Positions 58,430-64,000 of a stretch of 64,000 nt of DNA are shown piece after piece; the stretch's first letter is position 1; each line of letters begins with the position of its first letter. The stretch comes from Affinundibacterium seohonense (GTDB taxonomy: Bacteria > Pseudomonadota > Gammaproteobacteria > Burkholderiales > Burkholderiaceae_D). The translations under genes were made by a program, and so were the position numbers. The notes under the pieces were generated by a model. It searched no databases. It was not told the origin of the DNA and worked only from the letters and a program-made list of their open reading frames with translations. Location of the stretch: contig NZ_JACOFW010000009.1 of NCBI RefSeq assembly GCF_014284305.1, positions 62,001-126,000 of the forward strand, written 5' to 3'.

Positions 58430-58799
58430 AATCACAGCCCTTACTTTAGTTGCTGGCGGTAGTTATGCAGAGCGCGAAGCCTGGATAACTACTGCCCTAC
58501 AAAATCTCCCACCTCAAGAATATCAACAAAAGTCTGGCGTATTGTTGGAAGGCTTACCAGCCGGCATTATGCCCTTACAGCCATCCACTACATTGAGCGT
58601 AGAGCGCATTGCACCAGGTTGCTTTTGCTGCATAGGTCAGCTCGCTATGCGCGTCAGTCTGAACCGCCTGTTACGTCAGAAACTTGGACATTTTTTTATA
58701 GCCATTAATGACGCGCAACATGTGGCATCACTGCAGTCTTCTTTAAATCAGCCCCCTTACGCGGCGTTGGTCACTTGTCAAAACGTGATCACGTTATAA
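58410..58799 (+). CDS. Small CobW-C-x-C-C-like protein
   Basis: A 129-residue protein that overlaps the regulator gene by 20 nt. It contains GCFCCIGQLAMRVSLNRLLRQ, resembling the metal-binding CxCC loop of CobW/COG0523 GTPases (normally GCICC), but has no Walker A or GTPase switch motifs, so it is a partial or specialised relative. LEGLPAGIMPL just upstream mirrors the ELxG-like strand of those proteins. Function is unknown. An earlier GTG at 58392 is possible. Confidence 0.6.
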   Translation: MVNAANKITALTLVAGGSYAEREAWITTALQNLPPQEYQQKSGVLLEGLPAGIMPLQPSTTLSVERIAPGCFCCIGQLAMRVSLNRLLRQKLGHFFIAINDAQHVASLQSSLNQPPYAALVTCQNVITL

Positions 58800-58876
58800 G
58801 CATACCTATTTCTATAAATCATTCGTCATTAATTGTCTATCAAGGTTCTGACCCGAGGAAAATTTTAGCTTTCCGC

Positions 58877-58904
58877 TAAAGTTCAAGCCTTTCCATGCCG
58901 TAAC
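58877..58904 (+). promoter_or_regulatory. Sigma28 (FliA)-like promoter upstream of DUF3567
   Basis: TAAA at 58877-58880, a 16-nt spacer, then GCCGTAAC at 58897-58904, close to the flagellar consensus TAAA-N15-GCCGATAA. It would start a transcript about 90 nt before the DUF3567 gene. The spacer is one longer than usual. Confidence 0.4.
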
Positions 58905-59004
58905 TATTAGTACGGATCTGGCTCGTAATTGCATCCGTAAAACTGATAAAACGCACCGTCTTTGTTCTCGACTATTGAAGAAAACCAGACTAAGGAAGAA
59001 CAAA

Positions 59005-59262
59005 ATGAACATTATTTATAACAGCGATCAATATAGTGTGGTCGAGTTTGGTGCCCAGACAGATCATGAAACTTTACGTTTTGGCGGTTATGAAATTACC
59101 GACAAGTCCGTGCGTCGTGAATGTTTTATCGGCGGTATTCAGGCAGAGACTTTCCGGCACGATGTGCAAGAATTGATATCGAATGAACCTAGTATTGAAG
59201 AAATTGATGAATTTTTAGCGAAATTCGATTCTTATATGGGACAGTCAGTGTTGCTACACTGA
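59005..59262 (+). CDS. DUF3567 family protein
   Basis: An 85-residue acidic protein. MNIIYNSDQYSVVEFG, GGYEITDKSVRRECFIGG and EEIDEFLAKFDSYMGQSVLLH match the DUF3567 family found in Burkholderiales. Function is unknown. AAGGAAG precedes the ATG by 6 nt. It is followed by an intrinsic terminator at 59284. Confidence 0.9.
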   Translation: MNIIYNSDQYSVVEFGAQTDHETLRFGGYEITDKSVRRECFIGGIQAETFRHDVQELISNEPSIEEIDEFLAKFDSYMGQSVLLH

Positions 59263-59283
59263 TGAAGGTCTAATTTTCATCCT

Positions 59284-59313
59284 AAAAACAGCGCAATTGG
59301 CGCTGTTTTTTTT
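59284..59313 (+). terminator. Intrinsic terminator of the DUF3567 gene
   Basis: AAACAGCGC, 5-nt loop, GCGCTGTTT followed by TTTTT, 21 nt after the stop codon. Confidence 0.93.
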
Positions 59314-59355
59314 CGCCGTTGACATTCGCGAGTAGTGCTTTTCAAAAGCAATAGA

Positions 59356-59421
59356 CGAAAAAAAACCCGCTAGCTTTAGCTGCGGGTTAAGTCCAAACCT
59401 TAGGAGGTGTTGGAGGAGACA
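59356..59421 (-). ncRNA. Candidate small RNA with anti-Shine-Dalgarno motifs
   Basis: About 66 nt on the minus strand. It would begin near 59421, contains CTCCTCC and CACCTCCT (complements of ribosome-binding sites), and ends with AACCCGC ... GCGGGTT followed by eight T residues (59365-59358). A promoter-like pair stands upstream. No minus-strand protein gene exists that would need this terminator. Size, layout and the CUCCUCC motif resemble the toxic small RNA family described in betaproteobacteria, a resemblance from memory, not a search. Confidence 0.5.
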
Positions 59422-59427
59422 GGTGCT

Positions 59428-59456
59428 ACTTTATCGCAGTGCAGCAAATATGTCTT
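59428..59456 (-). promoter_or_regulatory. Promoter candidate of the small RNA
   Basis: On the minus strand AAGACA (59456-59451), a 17-nt spacer, TAAAGT (59433-59428); each box matches four of six consensus bases. Transcription would start near 59421. Confidence 0.35.
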
Positions 59457-59603
59457 CTTGCATTTTCGTATACCAGATATAAATCAGATATATATCTTAG
59501 CTTGCATACTTCCTCTGACCTGAATACGCAAACGGAGACTTTGCCCGGAGAAATGATTTACACTCTAGGCCTATCATTTAGCGCCTGCAGTCTGGAGATC
59601 AAC

Positions 59604-60797
59604 ATGAAATTAATCGAACCCATCGTGGAAGCTCATCAAGAAATACTCGCCATACGGCGTGACATCCATGCGCATCCTGAATTATGTTTTGAAGAATTCA
59701 GAACCGCCGATGTTGTCGCTAAGAATTTGGCGGCTTGGGGCATACCTATGATTCGAGGCTTAGCCGGGACAGGTATCGTTGGCATTATCAAACGTGGATC
59801 TAGCAGCCGCGCCTTGGGTTTGCGCGCCGATATGGACGCCCTGCCTATGCAAGAGATAAATCAGTTCGCCCATGCCTCACAGCATGCCGGAAAAATGCAT
59901 GCCTGTGGTCACGATGGTCATACCGCCATGCTGTTAGGCGCCGCAAGGTATTTGTCGCAAGCCCAAGACTTTGATGGCACCGTGTATTTGATTTTCCAAC
60001 CTGCTGAGGAAGGCGGTGGTGGTGCGCGCCGCATGATAGAAGAAGGTCTATTTGAGCAATGTCCTATGGATGCCGTATTTGGCATGCACAATTGGCCTGG
60101 AATCGCGGTAGGTAATTTTGGGGTAAAAACTGGTGGCATGATGGCGTCTTCGAATGAGTTCGAGGTGACAGTGCGCGGTAAAGGTGCGCATGCTGCTCAG
60201 CCGCAAAAAGGTATCGATCCCGTCATGATCGCCGTACAGATTGCTCAGAGTTGGCAAACGATCGTAAGTCGGAATGTGAATCCTTTAGAGCCTGCGGTAC
60301 TGTCTTTGACACAGATACATTCTGGTAGCGCTACTAATGTGATTCCCGACGACGCCAGCTTGATTGGTACAGTGCGTACCTTTAGTACTGACGTCTTAGA
60401 TTTGATTGAAACCCGCATGGAAAAAATTGCCAAGGCGACCGCTGCGGCATTTGATGCGGAAGTCGACTTCAAATTTAAGCGTAATTATCCGCCTTTGATT
60501 AATCATGAAAAGGAAACCCAGTTTGCGATTCACGTCATGCGCGATTTGGTCGGTACCGAACAAGTCGACGCCCAAGTGGAAGCGACAATGGGCGCAGAAG
60601 ACTTTGCCTATATGCTGCAACATAAACCCGGCTGTTATGTTTTTTTAGGAAATGGTGAGGGTAAGCACCGCAGTGCTGGTCACGGTTTGGGGCCCTGTAA
60701 TTTGCATAATCCTAGCTATGATTTTAATGATGATTTACTGCCGATAGGTGCTAGTTATTGGGTTGGACTAGTGCGTGCGTTTTTAGCCCCACAGTAA
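59604..60797 (+). CDS. M20D-family amidohydrolase (hippurate hydrolase-like)
   Basis: A 397-residue di-metal hydrolase of the M20D group. Metal-site motifs are clear: LRADMDALPMQE, HACGHDGHTAMLLGAARYL with a metal-binding cysteine, FQPAEEGGGGARRMIEEG, and the late MGAEDFAYMLQ. The lid domain (HAAQPQKGIDP) is also typical. Members cleave N-acyl or amide bonds of amino acids, for example hippurate or indoleacetyl-amino acids; the substrate is unknown. ATG 59604 has GGAG 8 nt upstream; a start at 59439 would extend into non-family sequence. A bidirectional terminator separates it from the convergent MCP gene. Confidence 0.93.
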   Translation: MKLIEPIVEAHQEILAIRRDIHAHPELCFEEFRTADVVAKNLAAWGIPMIRGLAGTGIVGIIKRGSSSRALGLRADMDALPMQEINQFAHASQHAGKMHACGHDGHTAMLLGAARYLSQAQDFDGTVYLIFQPAEEGGGGARRMIEEGLFEQCPMDAVFGMHNWPGIAVGNFGVKTGGMMASSNEFEVTVRGKGAHAAQPQKGIDPVMIAVQIAQSWQTIVSRNVNPLEPAVLSLTQIHSGSATNVIPDDASLIGTVRTFSTDVLDLIETRMEKIAKATAAAFDAEVDFKFKRNYPPLINHEKETQFAIHVMRDLVGTEQVDAQVEATMGAEDFAYMLQHKPGCYVFLGNGEGKHRSAGHGLGPCNLHNPSYDFNDDLLPIGASYWVGLVRAFLAPQ

Positions 60798-60798
60798 G

Positions 60799-60843
60799 TA
60801 AAAAAACCGTATTTCCTGTGTGTGCAAGGAATACGGTTTTTTG
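60799..60843. terminator. Bidirectional intrinsic terminator
   Basis: ACCGTATT, CCT ... AGG, AATACGGT form a stem with one bulge around an 8-nt loop; an A-run precedes and a T-run follows, so both the amidohydrolase (plus) and MCP (minus) transcripts can end here. Confidence 0.9.
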
Positions 60844-60878
60844 GTGATCATCTGGGGTAAGACTCCAATCGAACTGAC

Positions 60879-62537
60879 TTAAAACTCCTCCCAATCATCC
60901 GCTGATTTTTCCGCTTTGGCAGGACGGGCAGCGTTGGTTGCCGCAGCAATTCGGGCGGGCGCTGGTCTTGGACTTGGTTTGACGGCATTTGCACGATTTG
61001 CTGGTCTGGTACTTGTATGTATCGTGTTCAACTTAAATACGTCTAACGACTTGGTGAGTAAATCAGCTTGCTCTTCTAGCGATTCGGCAGCAGCGGCTGC
61101 CTCTTCCACCAGCGCTGCATTTTGCTGTGTCATCTCGTCCATTTGATTAATGGCTGAGCCGATTTCTTGTATGCCCGTGCTCTGTTCCTGACTAGCTGCG
61201 GTAATCTCCGCCATGATGTCACTAACACGACGCACCGAGGCGACAATTTCTTCCATCGTATGACCGGCTTGATCGACCAAGCTTGAACCTGTTCTGACTT
61301 TGTCAACAGAGTCACCGATCAGGGTTTTAATTTCTTTTGCAGCAGCGGCACTACGTTGTGCCAAATTACGTACTTCTGACGCGACTACAGCGAAACCACG
61401 ACCTTGTTCACCCGCCCGTGCCGCCTCTACAGCAGCATTCAAGGCAAGAATATTAGTTTGAAATGCAATGCCATCGATCACACTAATGATATCGACAATT
61501 TTCTTCGATGATTGATTGATCTCATCCATCGTGATCACGACTTGGCTAACAACGGCGCCGCCTTTCACCGCCACTTCCGAAGCAGTTTCCACCATCTTAT
61601 TTGCTTGGCGTGCATTGTCCGCATTTTGTCTCACGGTTTCGGTCATGGTTTCCATCGAGCTGGAGGTTTCTTCCAGACTACTTGCTTGAGATTCGGTACG
61701 TGAGGAAAGATCGGTGTTGCCGGAGGCGATCTCTGCACTGGCGACCTTGATTGTTTCAGCGGAAGTTTTGATCTCAGAGACCATATTTTGCAAGCGACTT
61801 TGCATTTCACTAAGTGCGGCTAACAAACTGCTAGTGTCACCCTGCTCCACTTCGATTTGCATGGTCAAATTTCCAGATGCGACTGCAGAGGCAATTTCCT
61901 GCGCATATTCAGGCTCACCACCGAGCTGCTCCCAAACCGTACGAATAATGAAAAATGACACCACACCCAACACCAATATCACAATTAAACCGGCTAGGAT
62001 GACTGTCCATAAAACGCGATTGACATTATCGGCACTGTGATCTATGCCAGCGGTAAATTGGGCTTGCGCGGTATCGACGGTCTTTTTCAGATCATCTTCT
62101 AAAACTTTCAATGAACTCTGCATTTGGCCTATCGCCGCTTGCGGGTCACCTTGATCGACTCCTAGCATAATTTTGGCAACAGAAATCGCGGGCGTGTAGT
62201 AGGCATCAAACTCTTTAGCCAGCCGTTCGCCTAGAGTTTGTTGACCCGGCAGACTCGCTAGATTCTTGAATTTTTCTTTGACTTTTTTAGCGCGTTCCGC
62301 CACCGCATCAATGCCTTTTTTATCGTCTTCCCCAACCGCTTGTTTTAAGGCATCGACAATACCTTGTACATCCGCTTGAATATTTTTTGAACGATCTAAA
62401 ACTGGATAATCAATGGTTTCTGTGGTCTTAATTGATTTCATTGCCGTTGTTGAAAAATATACACTAGCGGCAATGCCAACACCGAAAATAACGGTGGCAA
62501 TAATGGGAAGGGCCCAAATTCTGCGTTTGATACTCAT
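60879..62537 (-). CDS. Methyl-accepting chemotaxis protein
   Basis: A 552-residue chemoreceptor. An N-terminal membrane helix ([23 protein letters not shown]), a periplasmic four-helix ligand domain (about 35-170), a second membrane helix ([18 protein letters not shown]), HAMP, and the MCP signalling domain with its hairpin tip ([26 protein letters not shown]). The protein ends DDWEEF, similar to the WxxF pentapeptide that tethers CheR and CheB on high-abundance receptors. Its ligand is unknown. No che genes are adjacent. Confidence 0.97.
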   Translation of the reverse strand: MSIKRRIWALPIIATVIFGVGIAASVYFSTTAMKSIKTTETIDYPVLDRSKNIQADVQGIVDALKQAVGEDDKKGIDAVAERAKKVKEKFKNLASLPGQQTLGERLAKEFDAYYTPAISVAKIMLGVDQGDPQAAIGQMQSSLKVLEDDLKKTVDTAQAQFTAGIDHSADNVNRVLWTVILAGLIVILVLGVVSFFIIRTVWEQLGGEPEYAQEIASAVASGNLTMQIEVEQGDTSSLLAALSEMQSRLQNMVSEIKTSAETIKVASAEIASGNTDLSSRTESQASSLEETSSSMETMTETVRQNADNARQANKMVETASEVAVKGGAVVSQVVITMDEINQSSKKIVDIISVIDGIAFQTNILALNAAVEAARAGEQGRGFAVVASEVRNLAQRSAAAAKEIKTLIGDSVDKVRTGSSLVDQAGHTMEEIVASVRRVSDIMAEITAASQEQSTGIQEIGSAINQMDEMTQQNAALVEEAAAAAESLEEQADLLTKSLDVFKLNTIHTSTRPANRANAVKPSPRPAPARIAAATNAARPAKAEKSADDWEEF

Positions 62538-62805
62538 CTATTCACCTCGACATATGTTGTAAAAAACTAGTCGGCGTTCAGCACTTTCCGACGTTATGCA
62601 AATTGCTGGATCATCGTTCTTTGAAAAATAAAGAAATCGTCTGTAAATCGTCTAATTGATATAGAGATGTGTTGCGTTGAAGGCTGCGTGAAAAATCGAG
62701 TAATGACTTAATAAGGAGCGTGATGAAGCATGACTCAATGTACTTACCGCTAAGTAACAGTGTAAGCCAAACTTTTGAAAATTGCGAAACTCTTATTGCT
62801 GTAGA

Positions 62806-64000
62806 TTAATGTTCCCGCATTGCGCGGCGATACTGTATCGCTTCTGCCACATGTGTTTGCAAGACCACAGGGCTATTTGCTAAATCTGCAATGCTACGTG
62901 CTACTTTTAATACGCGATGATAGGCACGGGCAGACCAGTTGAGTTTGAGCATGGCATTACGTAGTAACTGCTCGGTTGCCTGATCAGTCTGGCAGTGCAA
63001 TTCGATTTCTTTGGTACTCAGTAAATTATTTGGTTTAGCTTGTCTGTCCAGTTGTCGTAAATAGGCCGCTTCGACACGTTCTTGGATAGCATGACTTGGC
63101 TCGGTTTGCGTGTGGGAAAATAAGTCTTCGTGCGGTAGGGCTTGCACCAGAATCTGCATATCAATACGGTCAAGTAAGGGGCCAGAAATTTTGCCTTGAT
63201 AGCGCAGAATAGAATCGGGTGTGCAGCGGCATTTGCCATTGCTATGACCAAAATAACCGCAAGGGCAGGGATTCATCGCTGCTATTAACTGAAACCTGGC
63301 AGGAAAAGTGGCTTGTTTGGCCGCACGGGAAATGTGTATTTGCCCAGATTCTAACGGTTCGCGTAATACCTCTAAGACTTTGCGGTCAAATTCAGGTAAT
63401 TCATCAAGGAATAAGACGCCATGGTGAGCTAATGAAATTTCTCCAGGTCTGGGGTTTCCCCCGCCACCAACTAGCGCGACGGCAGAAGACGTGTGGTGCG
63501 GGCTGCGAAATTGCCGTTGCTTCCATTTCGCTAAACTAAAGCCATTCGTCAAGGAGAGCACGGCTGCGGATTCTAATGCTTGCTGATCAGTCATACCAGG
63601 CAAGATGCCAGGGAAGCGGCTTGCCAGCATAGACTTGCCGGTACCAGGTGGTCCAACCAGCAAGACACTATGACTGCCTGCAGCAGCGACTTCGAGCGCA
63701 CGTTTGGCTTGGTTTTGTGCTTTGACGTCGCTAAAGTCTAAATACGGTATCGTTTCACTCTGTGGCTTACTGCGATGCTGGCTGATCTTCGAATCAGCAT
63801 CTAGCGCGGCAAAGTGGGCGCAAACTTGAAGCAGGGATTCCGCCGGGAATATGCGTGCTTCAGCCACCAAGGCGGCTTCCTCAGCATTGGCTTTAGGTAG
63901 CATGAAAGCGCGTGCAGGAGTCTGATCTCGTTGCGCGCTTTTGCAAATAGCGAAGGTCATTGCCAAGGCACCACGTATTGGTCGTAGTTCTCCTGATAAG
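62806..64000 (-). CDS. YifB/ComM family Mg-chelatase-like AAA ATPase, N-terminus cut by window edge
   Basis: At least 398 residues; the frame stays open to the window edge (LSGELRPIRGALAM precedes the first internal start), so the N-terminal domain is missing. Present are the linker DFSDVKAQNQAKRALEVAAAG, Walker A GPPGTGKS, Walker B VLFLDELPEF, the zinc-binding CPCGYFGHSNGKCRC, and the C-terminal Mg-chelatase domain. ComM extends heteroduplex during natural transformation; YifB relatives share this role. Length suggests about 100 residues lie beyond the window. Confidence 0.95.
   Translation of the reverse strand, partial: LSGELRPIRGALAMTFAICKSAQRDQTPARAFMLPKANAEEAALVAEARIFPAESLLQVCAHFAALDADSKISQHRSKPQSETIPYLDFSDVKAQNQAKRALEVAAAGSHSVLLVGPPGTGKSMLASRFPGILPGMTDQQALESAAVLSLTNGFSLAKWKQRQFRSPHHTSSAVALVGGGGNPRPGEISLAHHGVLFLDELPEFDRKVLEVLREPLESGQIHISRAAKQATFPARFQLIAAMNPCPCGYFGHSNGKCRCTPDSILRYQGKISGPLLDRIDMQILVQALPHEDLFSHTQTEPSHAIQERVEAAYLRQLDRQAKPNNLLSTKEIELHCQTDQATEQLLRNAMLKLNWSARAYHRVLKVARSIADLANSPVVLQTHVAEAIQYRRAMREH

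Larger units (their letters stand above)
59263..59603. other. Intergenic region with two terminators and a small RNA candidate
   Basis: About 340 nt between DUF3567 and the amidohydrolase gene. It holds the DUF3567 terminator (59284-59313) and, on the opposite strand, a promoter-like pair and terminator that delimit a candidate small RNA (59356-59421). The AT-rich part 59470-59515 is probably the promoter region of the amidohydrolase gene. Confidence 0.55.

Overview
The window is a 64 kb chromosomal segment of a betaproteobacterium. Gene content and order point to Burkholderiales, most likely Oxalobacteraceae of moderate GC (Undibacterium-like): the block hemE / atpCDGAHFEBI / parB / parA / rsmG / mnmG, the rsmB / DUF4390 / ntrY / ntrX cluster, the families DUF1840 and DUF3567, and consensus parS sites. 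The taxon is inferred from families and synteny recognised by eye, not from a search.

Layout. (a) 0-16 kb: mostly minus-strand single genes: a partial HD hydrolase, a sterol-desaturase-family enzyme, a PhzF-like isomerase, a serine hydrolase, a 1033-residue repeat protein (delta-60 repeats, cadherin/Ig-like modules, RTX-like remnant, DUF4214), priA, hemE, a YccA-like membrane protein and a MAPEG-like protein. (b) 16.7-31.5 kb: PPK2 kinase and CoA-binding protein, then the complete nine-gene ATP synthase operon with a strong sigma70-type promoter before atpI, then parB-parA-rsmG-mnmG, a perfect parS at 30081, a small membrane-anchored protein with a second parS inside its first codons, and a TSUP permease. 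(c) 32-47.5 kb: mostly plus strand: TonB-dependent receptor with an AspH-type hydroxylase, GH19 lipoprotein, mmsA (minus), tandem-domain FKBP, YgjP-like metalloprotease, glpK, SRPBCC protein, a ClbS-like protein plus putP (minus), and a BtaA-like lipid enzyme followed by an MTA nucleosidase. (d) 48.8-64 kb: a LytS/LytR-type two-component pair with a small paralogous membrane protein, lipoprotein, DUF1840, lipase-like hydrolase, rsmB-DUF4390-ntrYX, a CobW-tail-like small protein, DUF3567, a putative small RNA, an M20 amidohydrolase, an MCP, and a partial YifB/ComM ATPase.

The most interesting signal is non-coding. The two gaps flanking the nucleosidase gene (47.50-47.77 and 48.56-48.87 kb) carry the same module: inward-facing consensus DnaA boxes, then a box followed by GTTAAC, tandem CTA triplets (DnaA-trio-like) and an alternating AT tract. 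This looks like a duplicated, bipartite replication-origin-type unwinding element, about 17 kb from the parS/parAB locus, and no dnaA is in the window. More paired DnaA boxes lie at 11.5 and 16.3 kb. Other highlights are a minus-strand small RNA candidate with anti-Shine-Dalgarno motifs at 59.36-59.42 kb, long hairpins inside the atp operon, and the neighbouring MTA-producing and MTA-cleaving enzymes. No tRNA, rRNA, CRISPR array, insertion sequence or prophage was seen.
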